From Manis javanica (lineage: Eukaryota > Chordata > Mammalia > Pholidota > Manidae), in assembly GCF_040802235.1 (NCBI RefSeq), contig NC_133167.1:10036501-10100500 (forward strand): 64,000 bases of DNA. Direction: 5' to 3'. The position numbers were made by a program, and so were the translations under genes. The first letter of the stretch is position 1. Each line of letters begins with the position of its first letter. Under the pieces are notes generated by a model. The model made no database searches. It was not told the DNA's origin and saw only the letters and a program-made list of their open reading frames with translations. Positions 24,186 through 37,400 of the stretch are shown one piece after another.

Positions 24186-24752
24186 TGCCCATTAAATGTG
24201 TAATAAATGGCTAAATTGAACATTAATCCCTGCAACTTGCCTGTAGGTCCACCATTTCTATTTCTAAGGAGATAAAGAAAAATTAGTAACCTAATGATGA
24301 CTCTTGACCTTCAAAAAATGCATTTCATTTCCCTTAGAAACTGATTGGCTATGGGGAAAAATAGCGTTTATTCAATTAAGCACACTGACAATTTTTCTGA
24401 AATAAAAATGCCCAAGAAATATCTGTGTGCTTCCAGTGTATATTTGAGATTGTAGTTACATGTGAAATCTAAATATATGACCCTGATCAAGTAACAAAGT
24501 ATGCTTGTTTAATCACTAAAAAGAAAAGGAACACATAGCTCAGCCTATTTATTGTCCAGTGGCTGGAGAGTGGCCGTCAGAATACATGTCCAGACCTGGT
24601 TGGAGATGCCTCAAGCATTACTTCATCTCTGATATTTTGATCCCAGCCATTGCCTATATCAGAGAATCTATAAAGTCAAAATCATGAAATGTAGACATAA
24701 ATCACTCATACATTCATTCATTCATCTCTTCCATAAATCCTTGTTGATATTG
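24186..24752. other. Gene-free sequence
   Basis: AT-rich sequence with no gene or repeat that I can assign; a short TTCA-rich tract lies at about 24714-24724. Confidence 0.5.
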
Positions 24753-25480
24753 TTAAGGCAGAAAAATAGATATGAGTGGGTGAAGGGAAAATAAGGCCAG
24801 TAAAGCCCACTAAATGGGACTCAAAGAGTTAGCCAGATAAAACCAGAGAGCCAGATAGGACTCAGAGTCAATGCCCTTTGCAATGTGAATTTATGCTCTG
24901 AATCTAAGGGGACCTTGAGACTTGCCCTAGCTAATGCAGGTAAGATAGGCAGAGACATGAGACAAGCATTATGATTAATTTTCCCCAAAATGCTGAGATG
25001 GGAACAGCATAGTAAGAATAGGAGGGACTTATCTTGAGGCTAAGATTCCATTTTAAAAGCCAAGAGTTGGGAAGTTAGATTCCTAACGTAATCTTTGGTA
25101 ATCAGCCAATGACTTATCTTAAGGCTAGTCTTTAACTGATATGTTCCCAGTGCTTGGGAGTAGCCACTATTTTAGGAAGGAACAAAGAGTTTATTCTACA
25201 GAATTACCTAGAGGACTGGCTATAGATAATGACATACTGTTTCTCACCAGAGATAGACATCATAAGACCACCTGACAAGTCTACGCACTGCCCGCCAACC
25301 CCACCCCGACCCTTCACCTTTATCCCAATCTTGCAAATCCTTAAAAGACACAATTTCAGCTTTTGGGTGCACTTCTTCTCTAGGGTTGTCCACACTCCCC
25401 TTTCTTCCATTGTGCACTTTTTTGCTTTAAATAAACTTCTCATTGCTCACCTTGTAATGTTTTGTCTGTGCTCTTCCAGT
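24753..25480 (+). mobile_element. LTR-like element (possible solo LTR)
   Basis: Starts TGTTAAGGCAG and, about 680 bases later, has 'ctttaaataaacttctcat' with AATAAA, then a GT/T-rich 'gttttgtctgtgctcttcc' end. This is the usual U3-R-U5 arrangement of a gammaretrovirus-like LTR. No paired LTR or internal region is seen, so I infer a solo LTR; the family is not identified. Confidence 0.5.
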
Positions 25481-26125
25481 GCCGTCAATGTTACTTTGCT
25501 ATTTCATTCTACTTCTAGGCCTAAGCACAAGCCTTCACTCTGTCCCTGTCTCACCTCAGATTAGTAGGGAGGGGCCGCTGGGAGCTCTGATTTGGGCTTT
25601 CAAGTCCCCCTGGCCTGGATGACCTGGATGGAGTTGCAGCTGTGCTTTCATGCTCTTTAGCAGCCCGCCTGAAAATCTCCTTTCTCTGCTTTGGGAAGTT
25701 CTCAGAACATAATCTCACTCCATCCAGTGGTCTGCAGTTCCCCTAAAACCTGGGGTGGTCGGGGCTTAATTCCCATGCTGTGCAAATTCAAGCAGACACT
25801 GGATGCCAGGTGACACTGTCTTTAGGAGTTGGCAAGGGAGGTGCCCTGTGCTGAGCAGGAGTTCAATGAGCTTCTCTTATATCTTTTGTCTTTCCTTGCT
25901 CTCTGCTGCCTGCAAGGCAGCTGCCATTCCTTCTTACTCTCACTTTAATGAATTCCTTCCTCACCTTGTACTCTGACTTCCCTGCCTCTCCAAACCAAAT
26001 GCCTCCCCAACAATATCACCTCCTACGTGCCAGGCCCTGGGCTAGCTCTGGCAGTTCAGCGTCACTGACCATAGCTGTACATTCAGCCAGTGACAAATCA
26101 GTCTCTAGAGATACTGACCACCCAC
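25481..26125. other. Gene-free sequence
   Basis: No gene or clear repeat is supported. Confidence 0.5.
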
Positions 26126-26129
26126 TGTT

Positions 26130-26570
26130 ATTAGGCTCCATTGCTGCTATCACAAATTACCACGAATTTAAGGGCTTAAATACAAGTCTATTCTCTTAGA
26201 ATCCAGGAGATCCGAAGTCTAAAATGGGTTACATTTAGCGAAGATCAAAGTGTCAGCAGGGCCCTGCTCTCTGCAGGGGATCTAGGAGAGAATCTGTTTC
26301 CTTGCCTTTTCTGGTGTCTAGAGGCTGCCTGATTCCTGCCTCATGGCCCATTTCCAGCAACTGCATTACTCTGACATCTGCCCCCTCATCACATCCCCTC
26401 TGACTCCGACCCTCCCCTCTCCTTCTTCTAAGGACCTTTGTTGATTACACGGGGCCAAAGTGGATAGCCCAAGATGATCTGTTCATCTCAAAACCCTTAA
26501 CTAAGTCACATTTGCAAAGTTCTTTTGTCATATCATATAAGGTTACATATTCGTAGGTTCTAGGGATTAG
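26130..26570 (-). mobile_element. MaLR-like LTR fragment
   Basis: Reads as the reverse complement of an MLT1-type element: 'gctatcacaaattaccacga', then a sequence-shifted 'aatccaggagatccgaag', a long C/T-rich middle, and 'tatcatataaggttacatat' toward the right end. Diverged. Confidence 0.5.
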
Positions 26571-26739
26571 GTGCTCAGCATCATTTTTCAGGAGGGTGGG
26601 AGTAGGGGAAGTTGCATTATCCTGCCAACGACCCCCCACCCAGTGCATAGCACATAACAGACACAATGGAGACCTCCAAATTTGGAATAGATCTGTAATT
26701 TGAAGAAAATTCCATCAGGATGAGAAATTTTTTCATCTC

Positions 26740-26885
26740 TCATTGAATATGCAGATTCCTGGAAGCACTTTTGTAGGAATTCTGATCACTTAAGCCTATG
26801 GCAGAGCCTATGATTCTACATTTTAACTAGACTCTGAAGCCATACCAAGACGGAGGGCCAATGGACCACACCTGAGAAACACTAC
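26740..26885 (+). mobile_element. MER5A-like DNA transposon fragment
   Basis: The right half of a MER5-type non-autonomous hAT element: 'atgcagattcctgga', 'ggaattctgat', 'attctacattttaac', and the terminal 'cacacctgagaaacactac' resembling the inverted-repeat end. Confidence 0.65.
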
Positions 26886-28479
26886 TCTCGACATTAACAT
26901 ATTCTCTGAAATAGTCCATGTAAGTGAATCTAGAAAATTGACTAAATGTAAATCTCTAGGGAGGTTCCTCCTATGGGAATTTACATTACTACTTTTCAAA
27001 ATAAAAACCATCAATTGATCTATTTTGAGTGTAATATTAGTTTACATTTTAGAGCATAGACTAGTTACATAGTAAAGACTAAATCCTTATGGCTGTGAAA
27101 TAATTTGTTTAATGCATAAAGAGATCTATAAACGCAAGGCATTACTTAGCTTTGTTGTTGGCAATTGTGAACAGCCTATATAGCATATCTTCTTAAACTC
27201 AAGGTGATAGGGTTGAAAGTAAATCCCCTCTTTTGTAGCAGTTCTGAATTTAGGCATAAGAAAAACACTTACCAAGCAATTTGGCCTGTATAAATAAGAT
27301 GTAAGTTTTCCAGGACCATTGCTCTTTCCTACATTTACTAGTTAAGGGAAGCATAGCATCTTATTACTATTAAGGGATGCATAACTCTCTCACATCTACG
27401 TCCTTTTTCTACCTGGTAGGCGAAATAATATATTAAGCAGGAAACATTATAGAACAGAGAATAATGTTAGCGTTTCATGCTTATTGTTTAACTCTCTCCA
27501 TTCGAATTCCAATAATAATTGCAGAGGGAATTACTGAGATAATTTAGAGTCATATGATACAGTTTTCAGGGGGTTTCTTTTCAGTGACACAGAGACCTCT
27601 GGAGCCACATTTTTGGTACTGGTAGTGTGCTTTTGCTAGCAACCAACATCAAGGAAGCAAATAGCCAGGCCTTTTTTTTTTGGTTAACATTGATTCACAT
27701 TCAATGCTTACGTGAATACTACCCACACAATTTGTAAGTTAGTCTTTAACTACTTGTAATAGAGATTACAGAATGACTTATTTCCACATTAAGTTGCTTA
27801 TCTTCAGGTTAAACTTTTCAAATGGAGGAACGCTACCAGTATCTGCAACAAATCAGAATAAACCGATGCTTCGGATAATATGTATTATACAAGCTCATTT
27901 ATTGCTTTTGGAATGTAACTATAAACCATCAGAAACCACAAGCCCCTTTAGTAAACACCAGTGAATGGCTCAGCATTCAAATAACTAAGAACATCCCATG
28001 ACATTAATGTCCAGATGGTTTTATTGAGTCATTTTCCTGTTTTTCATAAAACTGAATTAGTACATTCCTACAAATGTTCTATATTTCTAAATTAGCACAC
28101 TGCCCCTTGCCTTGGTGCCTGACCTAGGAAATGTAGAAAATAATGGTACTGTGCCTTCTTGATGCAGGAAATTTCAATAACAGAGAAAGAAGCAATGGGA
28201 AAACATAAGTTTCTTAAAGTATTCTTCAGCAAGTGTTTTTTTTCATTTTTTGTGATCAAAGACAGAAATATCTGATTCGTGTCAGAGCTAAAGGTGTTTG
28301 AATTTTTTCCCTTTCTCAAGGTGTCACAACCAGAAGTTTATAAATTATCTGTATGTGTCTTGCTACATCAATGTTGTACAGAAAAATGAGATCATCTTTC
28401 CTTGTTAGCACTTATTAAAAAACATCCAGACTTGCTGCAGCCAAACTATTAACAGACATCTGCAGTACAGGTAGACTAC
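26886..28479. other. Gene-free AT-rich sequence
   Basis: No gene is supported; open frames are short and AT-driven. No repeat is confidently assigned. A T-run lies near 27672-27680. Confidence 0.5.
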
Positions 28480-31190
28480 AGTGCTTGCCTGTGTTTTGTT
28501 ACTTTCACCTTTGACCCCCTTCACCCATTTTTCTTCTTCCTCCCACCCTGCCTCTGGAATGCAACAATCTGTTCTCTATATCTATGAGCTTGGTTTCTTG
28601 TTTTTTTAGATTTCACATATAAGAAAGATCATACAATACTTGTCTTTCTCTGTCTGACATATTTCACTTAGCATCATGTCCTTAAGTTCCATCCATGTTC
28701 TTGCAAATGGCAAGATTTCATCCTTTATTTAATGGCTGAACAATATGCCATTGTGTATGTATATATGCATCACAGTTTCTTTACTCATTCATCCTTCATT
28801 GGACACTTAGGCTGTTACCTTTCTGTAAAAAATGCTGCAGTGAACATGAAAGTGCATATACATTTTTGAGTTAGTGTTTGCATTTTCTTTGGATAAATAC
28901 CTGGAAATGAAAATTCTGGATCATACAGTAGTCCTATTTTTAATTTTTTTGAGGACCCTCCATATTATTTTCCACAGAGGCTACAAAAATTTACATTCCC
29001 ACCAATAGCACACAAGGGTTCCCTTCCTCACCATCCTCACTAACAGTCGTTAATTCTTGTCATTTTTATAATAGCCATTCTAACTGGTGTTAGATGATAT
29101 CTCATTGTGGTTTTGATTTGCATTTCCCTGATGATTAATGAGGTTGAGCATCTTTTTATGTGCCCATTGGCCATCTGTATGTCTTCCTTTAAAAGGACCT
29201 ATTAAGATCTTCTGCTTTTTTTAAATCAGATTGGTTTTTTTTTGCTAATGACCTAATGAGATATTTATGAATTTTGGATATTAGCCCCTTATCAGGTATA
29301 TGATTGTAAACATTTTCTACCATTCAGTGGGTTACCTTTCATTTTGGTCATTTTCTTTGTTGTGCACAAGTTTTTTAGTTTGATACAGCTCCATTTATTA
29401 ATTTTTACTTTGTGGATTTTGCTTTTGGTGTTACATTCAAAAAATCATTGCCAAGACCTATGGCAAGGAGTGTCCCCTGTATTTTCTTCTAGGAGTTCAT
29501 GTCAAGTTTTAATTCACTTTGAGTTAACTTTTGTGTATAGTATAAGACAGTGGTCATTTTTACATGGGGCTGCCCTGTTTTCTCAACAACATTAGTAGAA
29601 GAGACTTCCCCTATTGCATATTCTTGTCATTATTAATTGGCCATAAATTAACTGACCTTTTGTCATAAATTAATTGACCATATATGCATGGGTTTATTTC
29701 TGGTCTCTCTACTCTGTCTGTTTTTATATCATATTTTCTTGATTACTATAATTTTATAATATAGTGTGAAATCAGGGAGTGTGATGCCTCCAGCTTTGTT
29801 CTTCTTTCTGAAGGTTGTTTTGGCTATTTGGGATATTTTTGTGGTTCCATGTAAATTTTAGAATTGTTTATATTTCTTTGAAAAATGGTACTGGAATTCT
29901 GATAGGGATGCACTGAATCTTTAGATTGTTTTGAGTTACATAAACATTTCAACAATGTTGATTCTTCCAATCCATAACCATAGAATATTTTTCAATTTAT
30001 TCATGTCTTCTTCAATTTCTTTCATTAATGTCTTGCAATTTTCAATATCAGGTTTTTCTTCTCTTTGGTTAAATTTATTCCTAGGTAGTTTGTTTTGAAG
30101 CAATTATAAATGGGATTGTTTTCTTTATTTCTATTTCTGAAAGTTCTATTAGTGTATAGAAATGCAGCAGATTTTTGTATATTGATTTTGTATCCTACAG
30201 CTTTACTTAATTTGGTTATTAGTTCTAACAGTTTTTTGATGGAGAATTTAGGGTTTCATGTATATTAAATTATGTCACCTACAAATAGTGGCAGTTTTAC
30301 TTCCTTCTTTTCCAATTTTGCAGCCTTTTCTCTTTCTTGCCTGATTGCTCTGGTCAGTACTACTAATATACAGTGTTGAATAAAAGTGGTGAGAGTGGCC
30401 ATCTTTCTCTTGTTCTTGTTCTTAGAGGAAAGGCTTTCAGCTTTTCACCATTGGGTATGATGTCAGCTTTTAGGTTTATGCATGGCCTTTATTATGTTGA
30501 GTTACATTTCTTCACTAACCACTTTGTTTAGAGTTTTTATCCTAAAAGGATGTTGAATTTTGTCAAATGCCTTTTCTGCATCTATTGAGATGATGATGAC
30601 TTTTATCCTCCACCAGTTACTGTGCATCACACTGACTGACATGCAGATGTCAAACCATCCTTGCATCCCTGGAATAAATCTCACTTGATCATGGTCTATG
30701 TTTCTTTCAATGTATTGCTGAATTTGGTTTGCTAGTATTTTGTTAATGATTTTTTATCTATGTTCATCAGGGATATTGGCCTGCAATTTTCTTTTCTTGT
30801 GGCGTCCTTGTCTGATTTGGACATCATGGTAGTGCTGGCCTCATAAAATGAGTTTGGAAGATTCCCTCTTCTTTTTTTGGAAGAGTTTGAGAAGGATTGG
30901 TATTAATTCTCATTTGAATGTTTGGTAGAATTTACCAGTAAAGTCATCTGGTCCTGAACTTTTGTTTGTTGGAAAGGTTTCTATTACTGATTCAGTTTCT
31001 TTACCAGTAATTAGTCTATTTAGATTATCTTTTTCATCATAATTCAGTCTCAACAGGCTGTCTCTATGAATTTATTTATTTATTTTAGGTTGTCTGACTT
31101 GTTGACAGAGTTGTTCATAGCACTCTCTTAGGATCCTTTGTTTTTTATGGTATCAATTGTAACATCTACTTCATTTCAAATTTAAGTTAC
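28480..31190 (-). mobile_element. L1 LINE, 3' half (ORF2 and 3' UTR), antisense
   Basis: Typical antisense L1 3' UTR (for example 'tttcacttagcatcatgtcc' and 'tctaactggtgttagatgat'), followed by antisense ORF2 to about 31190. It is the 3' part of an old L1. Its 5' limit corresponds to the same ORF2 region where the adjacent plus-strand L1 segment ends, see next entry. ORF2 is full of stops. No clear poly(T) remains at the left end. Confidence 0.85.
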
Positions 31191-31194
31191 TATC

Positions 31195-32570
31195 AACCTA
31201 AAATAGTTGTTATAGATATAAATGATTATATGTAAGCTTCATGGTAACCACAAAGCAAAAATACACAGAGGATAAAGAGAAAGGAATATAAGAATACCGC
31301 TAAAGACATTCACCAAACCACAAAGGAGTGAGAGAACAAAAGAACAGAGAAGAGTCAAAACAGCAAAAACAGTCAGAAACTGATTAACAAAATGGCAGCA
31401 AGAACATACTTATTGATAACTACTTTAAATGTTAATAAAGGTAGAATTCTCCAGTTGAAATACATATGGTGGCTAAATGGATAAAAAAACAAGACCCATC
31501 TATATGCTCACTTTAGGTATAAGGGTACATGCAGACTGAAAGGGAAGGGATAGAAAAAGATATTCTGTACAAATGGAAACAAAAAAGAGGCTGGAGTAGC
31601 TATACTTATATCAGATCTTAAGAAATAGCCTGTAATAAGAGACAAGGGCAGTACATAGTGATAAAAGGGTCAACTCAACAGGCAATGTAACATTTGTAAA
31701 TATTTGTGCACCCAACACAGGAGAACCTAAATATATAAAGCAAATATTAACAGATCTAAAGGGAGAAATGAAGAGCAATTTAATAATAGTAAGGGATTTT
31801 AATACCCCACTTGCATCAATGGATAGATTATACAGACAGAAAATCAATAAGGAGACATTGTCCTAAATTACACATTGGACCAGATGGACTTAATAGACAT
31901 TTACAGAACATTCCATCCAAAAGCAACAGAATATACTCCCCAAGTGTACATGGGACATTCTCCAGGATACATAGGCCACAAAACAAATCTTAAAATCTAA
32001 GAGGACTGAAATCATATCAGGCGTCTTTTCCAATCACCATGGTATGAAATTAGAAATTAATGACATGAAGAAAACTGGAAAATTCACGAAGGTGGGCATT
32101 AAACACCATGCTACTGAACAACCAAAAGGTCAAAGAAGATATCAAAAGAGAAGTCAAAAATACAAATGAAAATGGAAATGCAACATATCAAAAATTTGTG
32201 GTATGTGTATCAAAAGCTGTTCTAAGAGGGAAGTTCATAGCAATAATGCCTTAAGAAACAAGAAAAGTCTCAAATAAACAACTTAATATACACTTCAAGG
32301 AACTAGAAAAGAAGAAATGAAGCCCAAAGTTAGTAAAAGGAAAGAAATGATGAAGATTAGAGGAGAAAGGAATGAAATAGAGATGAAAAAGACAATGGAA
32401 AAGACCAATGAAACTAAGAGCTGGTTCTTTGAAAAGATCATTGAAATTGACAAGCCTTTAGTTAAACTTACCAAGAAAAAAAAAAGGACTCAAGTAAAAT
32501 CAGGAATGAAAGAGGAGATGTTGCAACTAGCAGCAAAGAATACAAAAGGCTCATGAGAGTCTCTTATAAA
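31195..32570 (+). mobile_element. L1 LINE, inverted 5' part (ORF2 endonuclease and early RT region)
   Basis: Plus-strand L1: the inter-ORF segment ('cttcatggtaaccacaaagc'), then early ORF2 ('tggataaaaaaacaagaccc', 'taccccacttgcatcaatgg', 'ggaagttcatagcaataatg') to 'ggctcatgagagtctctta' near 32570. Frames are broken. It abuts the antisense 3' half head to head, as expected for the inverted piece of a twin-primed insertion. Confidence 0.85.
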
Positions 32571-32579
32571 GAGTGATGT

Positions 32580-33005
32580 CTGGTAGAATCTTTATGCACA
32601 TATGTTCAAGGATGCTCATTGAAGCATTGTTTGCAGTATCAAAAAATTGGATATAACTTAAATTCCCATTAATGGCAACAAAGTTAAAAAAAAAGGTAAA
32701 TCTATAAGATGGAAAGCTTTTTAAGAATTTCTAAAACATATGCATAAACCAGATAGCTGGTATACACTACTAACAAGTGAAAAAAGCAAATTGCACAAAA
32801 ATACATAGAACATAGACTCATTTTGCAAATATTAACTGTATGCTGAACATACGCATAGAAAAAAAACATGAGCATAATTACTGAATGTTAAAGTAGTTAT
32901 ATTTAGGTAATGAGACTCACAATGGACTTTTGTGTTTTACTTTGGTTCTGGACTGTTTTAATTTCTCAATTACTATGATTTATTTTTGCAATATAAAATC
33001 AGTAG
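32580..33005 (+). mobile_element. L1 3' UTR-like fragment (old L1ME type)
   Basis: Phrase order resembles the older L1 3' UTR: 'ttgaagcattgtttgcagta', 'taacttaaattcccattaat', 'gaaaaaagcaaattgca' and a final 'tactatgatttatttttgca' type end. Probably an independent, older element. Confidence 0.5.
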
Positions 33006-35360
33006 ATTTATACAGAGTGGTAGATGAATATATGTGCATTCTTTGTAAAGCTTCATTGCCTGGTGGTCCATCTCAGTACAGAATCACAGGGAAAAGAAAA
33101 CAATAACAATATGAATCTTTACTGTAACCTCTTAGCAAAGTTCAAAGTAAGATGTAAATTACAGAAACCAGAGTAAAACATCCTAAGCATCCTCCTCCTC
33201 CCACCTTTCCAGTTCCTTCCAGCAGAGCATGGTCGAACTCCTCATCTCTCCTCACTCTCTTAAAACCCCCCAAGTGCCCAAAGAACTCAGTATTGGCTTT
33301 TTTCCTTCAAGATCCTACTCATTTTCTTTCCTCATCTAATCCCTCCTGTCCGTCAAATGTAAATTAGTTGTGTTTTTCTGGACTTCATTCAGTTCTCCAG
33401 ACTAGAGCTGTCAGGCAAACTCAAGAACTATGGGATGGAGGGGAAGATATACATATTTATCGGTGACTAGCATTTATCTATATAAAGCACACTACATCTT
33501 ATATAAGATACTGTGCACTCACATTATATGCACCATGAGAAGTGAGATGCAAGAGGCTAAACACAAGAGAGGAAAACAATGGATTTTCTGTTACGTGTTA
33601 ATGTTTAATTTAACATGTACACAGAAACACACATACGCACATATCCCACGAAATACCTCGTGCTCTTTTGAAGACAAAGAACAGTAGCTTTCAACACTGT
33701 TAATCATTTAAGATGCTATTTTCCCCACTGTAAAAATAGAGCCTGGGAAATGGCTATAAAGATGCAAAGCCAATTATTAAACTTTGCCCTTTCCTGGATC
33801 CTGTGTACTTTACTCTCTTGTGTTATGTGCCAGGAGGTCAGCACAGAAATGTTGGATGATTAGATAGTGAGCCATTAACCCTTAACAGGCATAATTATTA
33901 TTCAAGCTCATTAGCATTCTTTTTGCTATCTGTGCTGCCAGCTTCTCTCCCTTGACCAAAACCTATGTAGAACACTACAAAAGTACTCCAGCCCCACCTG
34001 ATAAATAACCTAGCTGACATTCCTTCAAAGACAAGCAGTTCCTAGTTAAAACTAAAATGTTAAATGAAAATTTGCACTGAACTCTCAATATATTCACACA
34101 GCTTTTAAGAACTGACTTCTGCTACCGAATATTTCCTGGGAGTAGGTTTTGAAAAAGAAATGGAACACATGAGTCACTGAACGCAAGTGACAGCATGAGA
34201 CCCCCCCACACACCACCACCTAAGGCACAAAATGGGAACCAGGGTGAGGACACCCAGACCAACCTTGATCTTCCTCCCCAGTTGCTTCAGGCTAACCTTT
34301 CAAGATCCCATTCCTGGACTCCAGCCAAACCACCCCTCCTAAGTTAGCATGATGCGGATACACAGCCTACCTGCACCCACCTGGACAAATGCAGGCACCC
34401 AAATCCGGCACTGCAGAAAGCCACCGTCTATGGGATTTGCTAAGTGTCTGCACCTGTAGAGCGCAGGTTCTGAAGAATGGGATTCATGTTTAATGAATCC
34501 CAAATATGTCAAGAAATGTGGTTGTGATTGGAGTCTTAGCCAAAAAATGTCCAATGAAAAGAGAGTTGCCACCTGAATAGAGAATATTCACTGAAAGTGT
34601 ATCTATGAAGATAGACAAGTAATAACCTATTTTTAAAACTAATAAAGCTTTACTTTTTCATTATCAAAAAAAAAGCCACCAGAAAAGTTGCTTCTGCCTA
34701 GTCTGAAATTCAAGAAGAAAAAGGTTTTCTAACATGCAACTGTTTTATTAATACTTATGTACTATATTAGTTATTCCACTTACATGTATACAAGATTTTT
34801 TTTTTTCAGGTGCAGAAGTAAGAATGAAGGAATCATGAGGAAAGAAAAGACAGTTCAAAGTCAGGAGTGAGTTTCATTCAGAAAAAGGTTGCCATGAGGA
34901 CTTTATAGGAGATCCCAGGTTTGGGTCTGACCTCCAAAAGCAGGAGTTGCACAATGAGAAAACATCACGGAGCTGGGCTCTGATTCATGAGGCAGATCAC
35001 AGGGTGGGAAGATGAAGGTGCAGGCGGCCAAACCTCCGAAGGGCTCTCAGAACAAGAGGTTTGGATGTCTTGGGGGAATTCGGCCAAACCCTCTTCCTCC
35101 TCTTTTTGGACACAGACGTCTTTGTCAACAGGCAGGCCTCGAGGGACGGCAAAGCAGGATGACAGAAGCAGCAGCATTCTCAAATACATGGAAAAGGCAT
35201 TGGAGAGGAGGATGTGCATCGATCAGGGAAGCATAACTTCCCTGAATTTCCACAACCAACGTGGGACCGTGGAGATCTAGCTCCATGGGCCAGAGGAAAG
35301 CTGGTCGTTTACAGGGCAGGCACGGTTCTTCCCTTCCAATCTCACCTACCCCTCTGTGGC
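33006..35360. other. Gene-free sequence
   Basis: No gene is supported. Open frames near 34987-35280 overlap on both strands and have no recognisable domain. A C-run is at about 34201-34207 and a T-run near 34797-34806. Confidence 0.5.
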
Positions 35361-35364
35361 ATTA

Positions 35365-35790
35365 TGTATTTATTGTTTTGAGGAACTGTTAGGTCACTTT
35401 TCTGGAGGCCAGAGGTCAGAAATCAAGGTGTCTGCAAGACCATGCTCCCCATGAAAACTGCCAAGGACTTTGTCTTTAGCTCTCCCCAGCCGGTGGTGGC
35501 TTTCCAGAAATCTTTGATGTCCCCTGGCTAGCAGGTGCATGGCTCCAACCTCATGGGGTGTCTGTCTCCATGTGTGTCTGTCTTCACACGGCCGTCTTCT
35601 GAGAAGGACACCAGTCATATTAGAGGAGGGGCCCACCCTATTTCCGTACAACCTCATTGTAAGTATCCATCTGCAATGACCTTGTTTCTAAATGAGGTCA
35701 CATTCTGAGACTCTGGGGTTAGGATTTCAACATATGATTTTTATTTGAAGGGACAGGGCTTGGGGAGAGACCCAATTCCACCTATAACAA
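35365..35790 (-). mobile_element. MaLR LTR (MLT1-type), antisense
   Basis: Antisense MLT1 landmarks: 'ttttctggaggccagaggtc', 'cagtcatattagaggagggg', 'tttctaaatgaggtcacatt' and 'ggatttcaacatatgatttt'. Diverged. Confidence 0.75.
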
Positions 35791-37174
35791 CCCTCATCTG
35801 TGGCAGAATGTGGCAAGTGCCTCAAGAGTGGGCCACATAAGAGGCTGTGGACAAGACACAAGAGCACTCCCTATACCCGCACATTACGGAGGGGGGAGAG
35901 GGCTTTTCCCATCGACCTTTTAGACACAGGGTGGCAGGAAGTGTATTCCAGGTGGAGAAACAAGCTTCAGTCTTGATATCAGACATGGTAAGTGTGTGAA
36001 TTAAGGTAAACATCATTTGAATGAAGGAAAATAGAATATTTTAAGTTCAGAAAAATGGGTTGGGGAGGGCCTTGAAGACTTGGGCAATTAGGAAATTGGG
36101 TTCCTAATCCAATCTCTATAGACAGTCACTCTGTTGCTCTTTTTCTTTTAATTCATTCTTCTGATTTGTACTGAGGGACTACCAGTTATTCCCGGCCCAG
36201 AGGGCACAGCATTAAACCAGACTCCCATGTCCCTTGCACTAAATATGAAGAGGACTAGATCATAAAAGGCAAATTCATATCATTTCAGCCTGTGAGAAAT
36301 GCTAGAAAGATAGTAAAGCAGGGTAAGGAAGAAAACATATCTGAGGAATTAATTTTTGACTATGGACAACTTAAGGACAGAATGCAAAAATTTGGGGAAA
36401 GTATGTTCCAGGCAGATGGAACAGTAGGTGCAAAGGCCCTGAGGCAAGGACGGTAATGAACAGACTACCTGGAGCCCAGGGGAAAGGAATGCATCGTGGT
36501 AAGGAGAAGACTTCAAATGACAAAGAACTTCAAAAGAGAAGTGTTGATATCCACTCTACGTTGTTCATGTCAAAGTTTGATAGGTGTGGAAAAATAGAAC
36601 CATGTCATGTAGCAAAGCTGATGGGTGGGGTGCGCAGATGGAACCCAGTCATGGCTGCACCTCCGTGGAGTCCCCTGCTTGGCCTTGCTCCTTTGGTCTG
36701 TGTGGGAACTCAGCTGAGCTGGAGGAAGGCCCCAGACACTGGGCCTCATGAGGTGGCTCAGGCTCCCAAGTCATACAAGGCAGTTATGTAGACCAGAAGT
36801 GACTGATTTATAAAGAAAAAACAGCTTCCAGGTCACATCAACTCTTAAACCCTCTGCGTAGGTATCTGATTAAATTAAGTAATTATTACTTGATTATAAT
36901 AAACTTCCTGGAGAGGCCAAATGATCACGAGAGCTCTCCTTGTTCAGCACTGGATTAGAGAAAATGGGAGTTAACACTTTATTGTTTGGAGAATCTTAAT
37001 GTTCACTGGGATTTAACCAAATGGACCCAAGTTTACTACAGAGATTTATCTGCCCAAGGGACCACAGAGTCAATGCCACCTGTCACTGTGATGGCATACT
37101 GTCAAATTCCTGTGGCTCAAACTCTGCTCTCAAAGATGCCATGTGGACCATCCCTTTCTTCTATTAGCAGATAG
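35791..37174. other. Gene-free sequence
   Basis: No gene is supported. A short phrase near 36405-36450 ('ggtgcaaaggccctgaggca') is a commonly seen ancient-repeat fragment, but I cannot name the family with confidence. Confidence 0.5.
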
Positions 37175-37400
37175 TCGTAATGGTGATTATAACACCTCCA
37201 CCTTTTATAGCGCCCTCCCTGGGGCTGGACCAAGCACTCTGCTAAAATCTCTAGGAGTAATATACAAAGTTTCATTTCCAGAACAACACTACTGGTACCC
37301 CAATTTAAGGGATGAAGAAAGTAACACAGAGAGGTTGAAAAACTTGCTAAAGCATGTGAACAAACAATTACCAAAAAAGAAACAGTCATGGTGAGTAAAC
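37175..37400 (+). repeat. MIR-like SINE
   Basis: MIR order: 'ccaagcactctgctaaaatc', 'ccaatttaagggatgaagaa', 'cacagagaggttgaaaaact' and 'tgctaaagcatgt'. Confidence 0.65.
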
